Assembly (NCBI GenBank): GCA_026874595.1
Contig: CM049306.1
Span: 53,166,019 to 53,230,018, forward strand
Length of the DNA: 64,000 nucleotides
Reading direction: 5' to 3'
Source of the DNA: Sipunculus nudus
Taxonomy: Eukaryota; Annelida; Sipuncula; Golfingiida; Sipunculidae
Shown: positions 48,541 through 60,911 of the stretch, in pieces
How the letters are laid out: each line of letters starts with the position of its first letter
Numbering within the stretch: position 1 is the stretch's first letter
Program-made: the position numbers and the translations under genes
Notes under the pieces: generated by a model
The model's database searches: none
The model's input: only the letters and a program-made list of their open reading frames with translations
What the model was told of the DNA's origin: nothing

Positions 48541-49170
48541 TTTCATTCTCTGAGCCAGCAGGTACTTACTGGACCAATGAAAACAGTGGAACAGCTTAAT
48601 GTCACACAAAGCTTGCCTTCTTATAAATGAATACAAATTGCCTCCTTGCAAGAAGTACGTCATGAATGACATTACTTTTCCAGCCCATCGATTTATAACT
48701 ATATTACAAAGGAAACACTGCAAAGAAAACTCCTCTCACTTGAAGCTGTGACTCTTTAAACGGGCCCAATCACCTATAAAGCATGTTGAGTTAAGACGAA
48801 AAATAGCTTCTTCCCTTGAAAATAAATCTGTACCTGCCAAAATATTGCCCTAAAACCACTTGCTTTTCCTGTGAACAAATGTTAAAAACAGTGGAACGCT
48901 CATGATGACAGGTGTAAACAAAAACACAGCGCGTGGTGCCATGTGGATCGCTGAGCCAAATCTTGTGTCAATCAGGAGATGCCCTGATTGACTTTGACCA
49001 AAAAATTTAATTTATGTTTCTGCTGGCTGAAAAACCGCTTGTTTCCCCTCTTAATCAAACCTCTGAGCACGCGGCCATGTTATGGTAAACAGACTGTGTT
49101 TACCAACAAGCAGAGCTATAACATGGTGTCCAACATCTGTATGCAAGAAATGAGACTGTGTGCTGGAATG
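48540..49170. promoter_or_regulatory. Candidate conserved noncoding block
   Basis: Non-repetitive, GC-richer sequence with CCATCGATTTATAACT near 48686, a GTGTCAATCAGGAGATG and CTGATTGACTTTGACC pair at about 48965-48999, and forkhead-like GTGTTTACC near 49098. The short plus frame 48988-49206 is unsupported. Regulatory function is inferred. Confidence 0.25.
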
Positions 49171-50730
49171 GTTTTGATGGGAAACTTTTGTATAAAGTTA
49201 AATTGAACTGATAGTGAAAAGAATAGGCTTAATTTTATCCTGATTATGTCCCTTTAAAGCCAGCTATTCACCTACTTTTTAGGTTGAATTTATGTGATTT
49301 CTTACTTACACTGCATAAATAACAGTAAATTTAAGGTTATTCTTGTTAAGAAAAGTTCTTATTTCACCTCTATGACAGATGTTTATCTTCAGTGATAAAG
49401 TTCTTATTACAACTCAGTAACAGTTTATGTTTTAGTAAATACAGTACATTTTGACAATGTTGACAAACAAAATATTCATATAACTTAAAGTGGTCAGTTA
49501 CAAGGGAAGTTGAAAGGTCACTAGAAGGAAAAAGTCTGCTGCAAAACTCTGGTTTGTCAGGCTTGGCACCAGATGTCCTTATTGAATGTTATTTGTTTAT
49601 TTTAATGGGCTCTCCTCATTTTATAATAAGCACATGGATATAAACAAAAACACAGCCTGTTGGTGATGTGATAAGAGTTTTCAGACCTATTTTAATCAAA
49701 GATTCAAGGGACCATCCTTAGTTAACACATCAGATTTTGGAATAGGCCCCTTTAAAAATCAGGTGGGATCAGGGATTTTAGAATGGGATACCTAAGGCTT
49801 CAGTTAAGTGCAAATGGGGAGGGTATGGGAAGGGGTAGCTGTGACAACCTGGCTCAGCAGGCAATTATAACTGGGCTGGTAAGCCTACTTGAGTCCTGAT
49901 ACAAGCAATATTGAGGAATGCATCGCAGTGGTGTTCCATCATGTTGCAATCATACTGTGGTAAACAGCCCATATTCTGAACATTATGCTACCAATGATGA
50001 ATAAACTCCAGAGAATATATGTGAACTCACAATCAAAACTGAAACCCTATCTCTATGGTAATAAGTCGTTTCCTGTATCACGTAAAAGTTGGCTGCATCT
50101 AGTAACCCGTGTGGGCCAAGCCTGTATTCATGCGGTCAGAAATTCAACAAACATGTGGAAGGGCTGACTGAGTTAAAACAAAACTTTCCTCGCTCATGTT
50201 AGGTGTTGTTTGAAAGTACACTAAAATGCTAATAATAAGTCTGGTTTATGTCAATTGACAGTGTACCTGTAGGCCATGAGGTATGAATTGTCGGAAATGA
50301 CAAAAATACTTGCATATTCATGGGGCCTTATAATGCGATCCTTAGACCTAGATGGCAGCCATTTATCTGGTCCTATTGTCAGAGGGCCTAAATGGCACAA
50401 GGGAAGGGGGTGGTGCAGGAAAATTAAACTGTTATATCTGTAAAAGAAAATGACAGATGCAAAATGCAGGGCTTTTTTCACTATTAAGCATGTATTGCTT
50501 GATCTGTTCTCCAAATGTTTCAGGTAAAAAATAAGAACGGACACATATCCTCTTGTGCAACCTTCAAAAGCCTCCAATAAAAATGGCCTTGTTTTCTGGT
50601 ATAATCTCCAATCTACCTCTGCACTCACTTAGCAGGACCAGATATATAGCTGCCATGAGAAATGTGAATTTTTTCTGTTTGCTAAGGTATGTTGATACAT
50701 TCTGCTGCACAGCTACAGGGCAGATTATTT
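49170..50730. other. AT-rich sequence without supported genes
   Basis: The longest frame is 125 codons on the minus strand (50251-50628). It lacks recognisable domains and has no splice context; I leave it uncalled. Confidence 0.35.
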
Positions 50731-52369
50731 AAACAAGGGACCCTTGGGTCACATCGCTCAGCTGAATTTTGGAAAATATAAATAACTGCAAAATATTTAA
50801 TATTTCTTTTAGTTTTTCATGTATATTATCATTAGAAAAGCTATGAGAGAATGGCCCTGCTAAAATTAAACTCTGTAAATTACAGAATAATGGACATGAG
50901 CTAAACCATTTAGTGATGCACCAAGGGAACAAATAGTCCTACGGTGTTATATAAAAGTAACATTTCATAAACAAATAATGTGTGAAGGTAATTAAGTTTT
51001 CAAAAGTTAATAAATGGCCATATGAGTTAAAACTTAATTCCACAAAGTTTGACCAATATTCCTAATTTTAATACTAAGTTAACAGTGTTATTCACACCTA
51101 GGTCCTGCAAACTTCAAGAGATATGAATGAAATGCTACAAAATATTTATATCTTTTTAAATCTTGTCAGTTAGCACTTACATTAGATCCTAATATTTTAT
51201 CACATTTGAACATTAGGATTAAATTCCTGAAATTTTTTTCTTTAAAAAAAACAAAATTGTTCAAGTTTCATCAAAAAGAATTTATTTAACATTTAAATTA
51301 TAAGATTCATCTTGTTTATTAGTCGTGTGTATTGAAGGGGTGGGTGGGGGGAGGGGTCTACATTGTTACTGCTCGTTGCTGAAAAAAATGTTAATTTTAA
51401 GATTCATCTAGTTCATAGTACAGGTTTGTCAACAGAATTGGGGGGGGGGGTGCCAGAGAAAAAGGCTCCCTGTGGTATGGTATCAACTGCAGACAGCCTG
51501 ATCAAGCTCAACTCAGTAGAGAGAGGGCTTGCCCTAGTGATGGGATTGCATAACATTATGCCAACAGCCTGGGGAGCATAGAGAGCTGCACTGAATGACC
51601 TACAATCACCAAAGTGGACTGCTTGACAATGTTAGGGAATACAACAAGAGCCTCCAAAAAATTCAATAACTAGCCTAATTTTGCAGCTTTATTTTCAAAT
51701 TTCAGATTTTAACAGATTAAATCCTTATGTGCACATGCTGTGAAAATTAAATCCACAGTACTCACAGGAAAAAAACTTGCCGTGGCCAAAGTTGGGCAAA
51801 ATTTAAGGTACCAATTTTTATTTTTGCTAATATTTTATAAAAATTAAAAGATTTTGATCTAATTTTGGGTATACAATTTAATTTTGATTAATTAAAGTTA
51901 TATTACTTCAAAAACGTCTTTAACTTTAACATGTTTTGTGTTAAGCAATCAAATATCTTTCCTGATCTTTTACAAAATGCATTATGTTTGAGCTCATAAC
52001 TTTTTTAAATTATATAATACAGACCTTATTTCTGGCATGTACATAGGAACTATATAGAGGAATATTTATGGTAAATATGAGGAAAAATGGATGAGTGGTT
52101 TTGATATTAGGCAGTCCTGAAGTGTGAAAATAGATTTCTAATATAAAATTGAGGTTTTTCCTTAATATCTCGAAGGACGAAATCCTATTGACCCAATTTT
52201 CGGCATTGTAGGAGCTTTTGGGGACATCTAACTGTATGCAGAATTTCAGATTTGTAGGTCCAATTATGTCAAAATGTGCCAGTCTTACAGACTGACATCC
52301 GGACGGACAGACGACGGACAATGGACCACGACTATAGCTCAGATGACTTATACTCAGCTGAGCTAAAAA
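50731..52369 (+). mobile_element. Complete copy of the 1.64-kb ACAAGGGACCC element
   Basis: It begins AAACAAGGGACCCTTGGGTC and CGCTCAGCTGAA. It ends with CGGACGGACAGACGACGG, CTATAGCTCAGATGACTTAT and CAGCTGAGCTAAAAA. It shares internal landmarks with the copies at 39226, 56521 and 60912: AACAGATTAAATCCTTATG, TTCTGGCATGTACATAGG, TTAGGCAGTCCTGAAGTG. Its length of about 1,639 bp equals that of the 60912 copy. The minus frame at 52010-52321 (103 codons) reads through the 3' part and reflects DNA similarity between copies. No reverse transcriptase or transposase was seen. Confidence 0.8.
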
Positions 52370-52764
52370 TTTAAAAAAAAAACCCTCTTGTCATTCAAAT
52401 ATTGATATCTTATCAGTACCATTATAATCACCATGCCAAGCTCAATAATAAATATTAACATTCCACTCTCTCAGTAGACAGCTAGAATATTATTGATAAC
52501 TCTTTCCAAAACTCCAGCCAAGCCCTATTTAAACAATAATCAATCCTTGAAAATATGCTTAAATTCAAAGGTAATATTTCTCTAATTGTACTTATTATCT
52601 CTAATTATACCAATAACCATTTTCAATGAAAATTTTACAAACAATATTAATATTTCTCTACAATCCCAACTATTAGATTGGTTTTGCCATGGTTTATTCT
52701 TTCATCAATATAAAATATCAAATTCATTTTCAAAACCCTCGCATGTTCAAAAGTTAACAAGAAT
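52370..52764. other. AT-rich sequence, nothing recognised
   Basis: A spacer between two dispersed repeats. Confidence 0.4.
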
Positions 52765-53740
52765 ATGGGTAATCAACAAGCAACTACATGTATCCGCAAA
52801 AATCAGAGTGGGAAGGGTGAAGTGAGGCATGAATTTAGTGGCAAGGGGAAATAAAATGAGGTGTGTTGCATATTAGCATGGATGTCTGCAGCCGAAATGT
52901 GTATGTATAGGTTGCACCACCTACCACAAAATCCAGATAGCTGTCAAAGTTGTTTACATATGCAAAATTTTAGGCAGATAAGTCAAACCACCACTTGTAT
53001 ATGAGTGATTTAATCCCACAGCAGACAAACAGAAGGGAACTTTGCAAAAATGGTGACAGGTGGCGCCACCAATTTTGTGTATGATTAAGAGCTATATGAT
53101 ATCTATACCTATGCAAAATTTTGGCCAAATAGGTCAAACGGTTCCCAAGATATGAGCTAGGATATCTGCAGCATTAACTTGAATGAAGGTGGCGCCACCT
53201 GTCATAAAATCGAGAAAGCTGTCCAGGATGTATAAACCTGCAAAATTTCAGATGGATAAGTCAAACCACTGCAGAGATATGAGTGATTTTATCCAAAGGC
53301 AGATGAACAGATGGACGCTGCGCAAAAATGGTTGCAGGTGGCACCACCAGTTTTCTGTATGATAAAGAGCTATGTGAGATCTATACACATGCAAAAATAT
53401 TGGCCCTATCTGTCAAACGGTTCCCAAGGTATGAGCTTGGATGTCTGCAGCATTAACATGAATGTAGGTGGTGCCACCTGTCATAAAATCAAGAAAGCTG
53501 TCCAGGATGTATGCACATGCAAAATTTCAGGTGGATAAGTCTAACCAATGCAGAGATATCATTGATTTTATCCCAAGGCAGATGAACAGATGGATGCTGT
53601 GTAAAAATGGTTGCAGGTGGCGCCACCATTTTTAGTGTATGTTATAAAGCTTTCCAAGGGCTACAACTTTTAGCCTGATTGGTCAAATGGTTCCCAAGAT
53701 ATTAGAGTTTATGTGTGGAAACAGACACACAAATGGATGC
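52765..53740. repeat. Dispersed repeat copy B with regularly spaced GGTGGCGCCACC palindromes
   Basis: The 12-bp palindrome or a one-base variant occurs at 53059, 53188, 53337, 53467 and 53616, with spacings of 129, 149, 130 and 149. The unit is therefore about 278 bp with two palindromes. Between them lie TGTATGAT(T/A)AAGAGCTATG, ATGCAAAATTT and GATATGAG. The start matches the copy at 29640-30250. Confidence 0.8.
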
Positions 53741-53925
53741 TAGGCAGAGAGGAAAGGTCAGAGGTCAACCAAAAATGAGGGCGCAGCAGTTCACAAGTGA
53801 CCCGATCAAAATTCTGAATTTAAAAAAATTCCGCCCAGTGGTTACAGAGGAGTTCTCCAGAAATCTAAGCAGGTCGGCGGCGGCGGCGGACCGAAAACCT
53901 AGTATCTGCAAAACCTTTTTTTGTC
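53740..53925. repeat. Tail of the dispersed repeat with a (CGG)n stretch
   Basis: AGGTCGGCGGCGGCGGCGGA near 53871-53890 gives about five CGG triplets followed by CCGAAAACCTA. GC-rich CGG tails of this form close several mollusc-type repeats. The 79-codon frame at 53715-53954 lies here and is not called. Confidence 0.5.
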
Positions 53926-55030
53926 AGAAACAATTACCAATTTTAATTTTTTAAATACTGTAAATCTTGCTCTGTAATATCCAGTTCTGTATGGTTTGAC
54001 AAATGTTAATGAATTTTATTATTCACCTCATTCTGGTACAACTGCAAAATTATACTTTTATTTTAAACCTTGCATCCTGGCCATTTTATCACCCATTATT
54101 CACGACCACACAGACCAAGCATACACTGTTAGCATCAATACATGTATCCTGCAACCTGATTTTTTGTGATCAACATGATAGTATAAGTATGCTGGGTGTC
54201 ATCCACCATTTCCTGAAAAAAAATATAAGTCAATCTCCATGCCGTCTTTCATAACTGTCTGGTTAATCTATTTTTTTATTCTCAGTATTCCCAAAGTTAC
54301 ACTTGATATACATTAGGTTAAACAAGTTGACACTGGATCTGTTAGTTTGGCCATGGCTGCTGGGAAGCAAAAACAAGCCCTGCCAGTGCTGCCTGTCCCT
54401 AGAGTGACAGCAGTCAGGTGTAGTGCTGCAGCCTGTAGCCAGCCAGCCCATCCCCTACAGAGCAGAGCAGCACAAAATGTTTTGACAGGCACCACCCAGG
54501 ATAATTGCGATCACAACACTATCATGCCAACATTGGCTTGTATGTTTTTCAAATACATCTCAACTAGGTTTCATGTATAAGAAATCAGACACTTATTCAT
54601 GGTCAGAATAAGTGACCGATGTTCCAAGTAACGCGGCTCTTGATGTACTGGCATCAAGTGCCTGGCAAAAGTATTACTTGATACAATGAAACAAACAATG
54701 ACTCAGCAAATATTACAGATATAAAGTTGGTGCTGTCCCTTCATGGCAATCTGTTGTCAGATATTATAGTCAAGAGTGATGAAACATTGTCTTTTTTATG
54801 TGCAGACATATATATGTAGAATAATCATAAATAATATTCAGTCATAACAAATATTTAGCTGAGTTGAAACAGGTCTAACCAGGTCTGAGGGTCACGTAAA
54901 TTCATCCAGTACAATTTCTGTATAAAATCTTATCAATCATTAGTTGGTGTTAAGGATGACGTGCAATTTAAGTCTGTAACTGAGCAGTTGCAGAAGAACT
55001 GTACATTCACTTATTCATTTGGCCTTTCTT
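53925..55030. other. Sequence without supported genes, with a GC-rich patch
   Basis: 54345-54540 is GC-rich, with frames on both strands (54347-54580, 54263-54495) rich in Ala, Gln and Cys from CAGC words. It has no recognised domain or splice signals. Confidence 0.35.
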
Positions 55031-55037
55031 ATGATAT

Positions 55038-55712
55038 TGTAGTGAATGCAGGGTTCCTTGGGGGTCAGTCACACTGCAGGTGATCGGGTAAGCTGCGTAT
55101 CTCACTTACATAAGGGGGGTTTTTTTCTGCTGGCCTGTAACAGCAATGTAGCGCTGGGCGATAACTGCCCATGCAGGGCTGACCATGCAAACACTGCTCG
55201 GACGGTCACCGTCCGCCTTCAGCCTATAAGTAGAGCACGAGCAGAGCGTGTCAGAGGAGTGTGTGGAGTGTTGCTTGGTCTGTTCACAGGGTGGTCAGCT
55301 CTCATGTCAGCCTTAGCAGTGATGTGTTAACTCGCCATTGGGATTCTATACTGGAATATTCACATTTACTTTTGGATTAAATTACCTACACTGCATAGGA
55401 GTTTAAATAATTGGATAACTCTACCAACCTATGTTTTCGGGGATTACTGTTTATAGGATATTGTGCGTAGCGGAGTGACACCACGCCCCCGGCTTCACCT
55501 GCAACTGAGTGAGAGAGCGCCTCACCATCTACTTCTGCCATCTGAAAGTTATCGCTGAGTTGTATTAAAACCCTATTTAGGTACTGCTGCCTTATTTCAT
55601 TTGTGAATGCATGCGACTTAGAGTGTCAAGTGCAGATACATCAACCCGAGCCGTTAGGACTTAATTAAACTAACCCGAACTCACGTGTACACCCCCCCCC
55701 CCGGGTGTTACA
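55038..55712 (+). mobile_element. Solo LTR of a retrotransposon, 675 bp
   Basis: The element begins TGTAGTGAATG and ends GGTGTTACA, giving the TG...CA ends and short terminal inverted repeat (TGTA/TACA) of LTRs. The flanks are ATAT at 55034-55037 and ATAT at 55713-55716, a 4-bp target-site duplication. A TATA-like TATAAG at 55225-55230 could start transcription about 30 bases downstream. The element is much richer in G+C than its surroundings. No second LTR, gag or pol lies nearby, so it is a solo LTR. The 4-bp duplication would fit a Ty3/Gypsy-type element, but the family is not proven. The 94-codon frame at 55046-55330 falls inside and is not called. Confidence 0.7.
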
Positions 55713-55714
55713 AT

Positions 55715-56390
55715 ATTATAAGTATAAATTCAGATACACAATTGGCCATGCAAAGAAATAATCAGTGGTATTATTTTAAATCTTCCTTGAAACTTAAAAC
55801 TTGACAGGACAATGTGTTCATTCCTATCAGATGACTGTATACTACTGGTTCTAGTCCCTATGATTTTTCAGCCCTGTGATTATATTAAGTTAAACTCTCA
55901 ATATTGATCTGTTTGGTGTAACAATTTATTGCCTGTGCTGCTATAACTTAATGAATATTTCCTGCTGGTACAACAATATTATACATAACAAAAAATATCA
56001 CCAACAGGAACCTGTGCAGTGTAGCAAGCCCACACATTGCCTCCCGAGGAGAGCATTAATATTTTCCAGTAAAGTAAAAACTCTAGAGCTATATTAGCCA
56101 TCTGCATAAGGCTGATTTTAGGCAGTTCAGTCTGGGTGATTTAGGCTGAACAAAACATAAACATTTTAGACAAGCACTTTTGTTGAACAGAGAGAAGCTA
56201 TTCAGAAGGAAACTGGTGAGAGAAAGTCAGCAAAACAAAAGGAAGCCAGAAAAGAAGTAAGTTATTCAGACAATGCAATTCAGACATGACAAGTCAGATA
56301 TTAAGGTACCTCAGTTGTAAAGCCTCAAAGGAAGTCAGAAAAGCAGCCATGCAGAAAGACAGAATTCAACAAACAAGGGGTAGTGATATG
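55715..56390. other. AT-rich sequence, nothing recognised
   Basis: Spacer between the solo LTR and the next repeat. Confidence 0.4.
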
Positions 56391-56394
56391 AGAA

Positions 56395-57257
56395 TAACTG
56401 TACACCTTTCACAGCAGGGGATCTCCCCCAGTGACTGTAACAAATCAGAAAACCTGGCATAGCTGACTTCCAGTGACCTGGAGTGGGACCCTGCATCTGT
56501 AATCTGTAATTAAAGCAAATGACTACAATAGAGCCTCAAGAAAAAATTCAATAACTAGCTTAATTTTCAAGCTTTTATTTTCAAATTTCAGATTTAAACA
56601 AATTAAATATTTTTGTTTACATGCTGTGAAAATTAAATCAATGGTACTTACAGGAAAAAAACGTGCCATGGTCAAACTGGGCAAAATTTAAGGTACTGAT
56701 TTTATTTTTATGCTAATAACTTAAAAAATTTACAAAATTCAGATCTAATTTTGGGTAAACAATTGAATCTTAATTAAACATAGTTATATACTTGGGAAAA
56801 TAGACTCTAGTTTCATTATTTTTCATGTTAAGCGAGTAAATATTTATCCTGATTTTTTACAAAGTCCATTATGTTCGGGCCCATAACTTTAAGAATTTAT
56901 ACTTAACAGACTTAATTTCTGGCATGTACATAGGAACTATATAGAGGAATATTTATGGTAAATATGAGGAAAAACAGATAAGTGGTTTGGATATTAAGCA
57001 GTCCTGAAGCGTGAAAATAGGTTTTTAATAAGAAATTGAGGTTTTTCCTTAATTTCTCAAAGGAACAAAGTCGCAAAGACCCAGTTTCCAACTTGGTAGG
57101 AGATCTTGGGGACATCTAAAATTATGCTGAATTCTGGATTCCTAGGTCTACGGTTTCAAATCGTGCCACATCTACGGACGGACAGATGGACAACGGACGG
57201 ACGACGGACAATGGACCACGACTATAGCTCAGATGACTTATAGTCAGCTGAGCTAAA
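56395..57257 (+). mobile_element. 5'-truncated copy of the 1.64-kb ACAAGGGACCC element
   Basis: From about 56521 it follows the 3' half of the copy at 50731-52369 and ends with the same GGACGGACGACGGACA, ACTATAGCTCAGATGAC and CAGCTGAGCTAAAAA landmarks. The ACAAGGGACCC start is absent. The short minus frames at 56912-57115 and 57122-57322 correspond to the 103-codon frame of the 50731 copy, but are broken here. Confidence 0.75.
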
Positions 57258-57509
57258 AAATCAGGAAAAAATGAGTCCAGTAAAAAGAGAGGTGGATAGA
57301 AAGTAGATAAAACAGGTGGCATGCAAAAAGTAACTTTAACAGGAAATGAATTTGTTTGAAGTCAATTTTTCAAGTAGCCAAAAAAATTGAGAAAGTTAGC
57401 CAGAAAGGCAATAAGACAGAACTGTAGTTATAAAAAATGTTAACCAGATAGGAAGGGAAAGGAGGTCAGACAGATAGAAAATGAGCCTGATAGTCAGTGT
57501 GAAAATCAG

Positions 57510-58235
57510 AAAGTTTGTTGAAAAGGATGTAAAGAAAAAGAAAAGATTTGGAAGGAGAAAATCCAATTCTTGAAAAAAAGAAAACAGTTGGATGAAGAAA
57601 AGCCAGGTAAAGAAAAAAAAACAGTTGAATGGAGAAAAGCCAGGTAAAGAAAAAGAAAATAGTTGGATGGAGAAAAACCAGGCCAAGGAAAAGATAACTG
57701 TTGGATAAAGAAAAGCCAGGTAAAGAAAAAGAAAATAGTTCCATGTAGAAAAAAAAGCCAGGTAAAGAAAAAGAAAATAGTTGGATGGAGAAAGGCAAGG
57801 TAAAGAAAAAGAAAATAGTTGGATGGAGAAAGGCCAGGTAAAGAAAAAGAACATAGTTGGATGAAGAAAAGCCAGGTGAAGAAAAAGAAAATTGTTGGAT
57901 GGAGAAAAGCAACACCAAGGAAAAGAAAACAGATAGATGGAGAAAAGACAGGTTAAGAAAAAGAAAATAGTTGGATGGAGGAAAGCCAGGTAAAGAAAAA
58001 GAAAACAGTTGGATGGAGAAAATTCAGGTAAAGAAAAAGAAATAGTTGGATGGAGAAAAAATCCAATTCTTTGAAAAAAGAAAAAAGAAAAGTTGGATGG
58101 AGAAAAGCCAGGTCAAGGAAAAGAAAACAGTTGGATGGAGAAAAGCCAGGTAAAGAAAAAGAAGATAGTTGGATGGAGAAAAGCCAGGCCAAGGAAAAGA
58201 AAACAGTTGGAAGAAGAAAAGCCATGGCACAAAGC
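57510..58235. repeat. 38-bp purine-rich minisatellite, about 18 copies
   Basis: The unit is GGATGGAGAAAAGCCAGGTA followed by AAGAAAAAGAAAATAGTT. The plus strand is nearly all purine apart from CC and TT spots. 38 is not a multiple of three, so every unit is read in a different frame. The unit is largely stop-free in all three minus-strand frames, which yields overlapping minus frames of 150-152 codons (57396-57918) made of SIQLFSFSLPG-like repeats. I regard them as artefacts of the array. Confidence 0.85.
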
Positions 58236-58239
58236 AGTG

Positions 58240-59840
58240 ATAGTTACTAGAATTTCAAACATGATGAATGTAAACCAGAAAGTAAGGAAGAATTAAAATG
58301 GTAAAAAGTGGAAGATATATATCAACACAATGAAGACTGGATTGTCTAAAAGATTGTCTGGATTGTCAGAAATTACAGAAATACAGAATATTAATGCAAA
58401 TGAAGTTTATAAAGGATAGTAAGTAGTCAAGAAGACTTCGGGTGAAAAAAATTTACAGAGCATATAATACTGCACCAATGAATAATGTCGTGAAAAAAGG
58501 AAAAAGGCGACAAAAGAAGTTTATATATATATTAAACAAGTAGTCAAGAAGAGTCTATTGAAAAAAATGAAAATATTACAGTACATAAAGAATTAAATAA
58601 AAAAAATTATTTGAAGTAAGTGTTCTGGTATAGCCCTGTTTGTTAAATTGGAATTCATAAGCACAGCAACAGTTAAAAAAGACACTTTTATTTAGCTATG
58701 TCTGGTCAGTCAGACAGGCAACAGGCAGGGGGATATCTCCACAGCACACTTGACTTATAATCACCAAAGCTTAAAAAGGTTTTCTGAAATATTCAACATC
58801 TGCCATAAAAACAAAGCCCTGATAAAAAGTTCATATAAATTACCATAAACATTCCTGACTTGTGGGATCGCAAAATTGTATATGAACAAACCACTCTGAA
58901 ATAAATATCATATAAAGCCATGGAAACGCACAAAATGGCTACAGTAGTCTTTGTTTTATATCTTTGTCAATATCTCCAGGACACAGGGTCATCATACCCA
59001 TCCAGCTAGCATATGGTCTGAGTGTAGCATCCCCTGCCAAAGTCTGATATCTTTTTACATAATAAAGTAGCATCATATGAATAAATAACAGTGTTTGAAT
59101 TACAGAATATCAAAGTGTCAAAATTCTGATTTGATGAGACGTAATTATGTTAAGCCAGTAGACAGCTCTTTATATTATATTTTATGATACTGAACTTTTG
59201 TACTTCATAAGTGATATGTATGCCTTTGATGTTTACTTCCAAGAATAGGACCTTGGCTATCCTTGATGATGCATCTGACTTTAATAAAACAGGTTTCCAT
59301 GGATATTTCAAATAAAGGTTTCAATGTTTTCACTGTCAACTGAGATTATCACAATAAGGAATTAGTTTAAGGAACAAACTAGCATAATTACATGTTATAG
59401 TAATGAAATTTCTTTTCTTATTAATATGACTGGAAATTAGAACTAAATTAGAATTATAAATGTTCAACATAAAACACAATTGGTCTGTTTTAAAAATCTA
59501 CACTAAAGAAAGACATGAAAATTTCTGTGTAAATATTGATATAACCAATATAATATATTGTTTAATATGATATACTGGTTCTTCTCTTCACTGAGTAAAT
59601 ATCTGTGTTATTATGTATTATGTCATTTTAAAGAATAAATTCATTGTCAAAGCGGAAAAGGAAGACATGGATACCTCCATGGAGAGCATAAACTAAACCT
59701 GATCAGTATATATTGTACTGTGTAATACCTGAAAATTGTGGCCCGAAACCTTTAAATAATGGAATAAGGAAAAAAACATTATGTGCCTTTGAGTTATATG
59801 AAAGGATGCATTTGACCAACCAAAAATAATAATGTTATTT
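58240..59840. other. AT-rich sequence without supported genes
   Basis: No frames of note, tandem structure or repeat ends recognised. Confidence 0.4.
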
Positions 59841-59847
59841 ATAAGTC

Positions 59848-59914
59848 TGGATGGAGGGAGGGAGGAGGAGAGAGAGGGAAAGAGAAAGAGAGAGAGTGGG
59901 GGGGGGGGGGGGGG
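59848..59914. repeat. Polypurine tract ending in a 17-base G run
   Basis: GGAGGGAGGGAGGAGGAGAG leads into GAGAGAGAG and then a G run at 59898-59914. The G runs would allow G-quadruplex formation on the plus strand. Confidence 0.9.
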
Positions 59915-60911
59915 CATTCAACAGGGGTTATAGTAAAAAAGTTGATTCATAATTATTATATATTTAATAATAATTACTGAGATGGAAAGACAGAGCTGAT
60001 CACTGTATGTCCCATTCTGTTGAGGCAAGAATATAAAATATATATAGCTGCTATAAAACTAATGGGCAAGTCCACAGGGGCAAGGGCTCAATGGCAAAGG
60101 GGAGGGGGTGTTGTTAATGATGAGAGCTACAACACCTCTGCATATAAACACATGATATGAAATTTAAGGCAACAGTGCTTACAGGAGGAAAGTTTTTTTC
60201 CATAATTAATAAATATTTAAAAAAAGACAGACAATTGGACAGACAAAACCAATCACTTTATTTCATATCTGCTATTAGACAGGAAAATAATTAACAAAAG
60301 TTTTTTCATAAGATCCTCATTCTTTTCATCACATCAATTTTTTTTCAAGTTTATAAATTTTATACATATGCAATATAACATATATATCTGAATATATAAG
60401 TTGACTCACAATTCTTAATTAATTGCATTACCATTTATCCCTAATTTGGTCAGATAACAACACATTATGCAAACAGGTATTAATTTTTTCCCACAAAGAT
60501 ATATATATTTTATAAATTTGCAAAACAATAAATATCTGAAAATATAACTTGATTCAGAATTTGCACCTTTATTTATCAATAATTTAATAATTTAATAATA
60601 TAATAATTTTAATTTGTTCAAATTTTTAAAAGGAAATAAATTTCTTTAAAAATGTTACATTACCACAACATGGCATTATGGATTTCTCCTTGATATAGAA
60701 CAGTTTTGGAAACAGCTTTACACTTAAAGAAAAACTTTTCAAACAATATTTTCTGCATTACTCTTGGTTGGGGGAGGGTAATATGAAAATAACTGTGATC
60801 CCTGCTCCCCTAGTGACCAATTACAAATCAGGTAACAGAAGAGCTGCACTGAATAACCTCCAGTGACCAATGTTGCTGCATGACAAAACAAGTGAATACA
60901 ATAAGAACCTG
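59915..60911 (+). mobile_element. Internal fragments of the 1.64-kb element family
   Basis: 60226-60720 shares landmarks with the middle of the 60912 copy (AATTGGACAGACA, CTTTATTTCA, ACAACATGGCAT). 60800-60905 shares AGAGCTGCACTGAATAACCT and ACAATAAGAACCT with the 51565-51640 part of the 50731 copy. These fragments end directly at the next complete copy. Spacer sequence at 59915-60060 is AT-rich. Confidence 0.5.

Noticed and set aside
50251-50628. 125-codon minus-strand frame
   Set aside because: No domain, no splice context, no repeat-family support; a frame this long can arise by chance in 64 kb read in six frames.
52010-52321. 103-codon minus-strand frame with a partial counterpart at 56912-57322
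   Set aside because: The similarity is that of a dispersed DNA repeat. The second copy is broken into two frames, and the 3' end contains GGACGGAC tract translation.
55046-55330. 94-codon plus-strand frame in GC-rich sequence
   Set aside because: It lies within the solo LTR at 55038-55712 and overlaps its promoter-like part; no gag-like feature was seen.
55136-55712. Alternative LTR start at TGTAACAGC (55136)
   Set aside because: It gives a longer terminal inverted repeat, but the flanks then show no target duplication, whereas the start at 55038 gives matching ATAT flanks.
57396-57918. Two overlapping minus-strand frames of 150 and 152 codons, Phe/Leu/Ser-rich
   Set aside because: Both are readings of the same 38-bp pyrimidine-strand minisatellite in different frames, so neither is credible as a gene.
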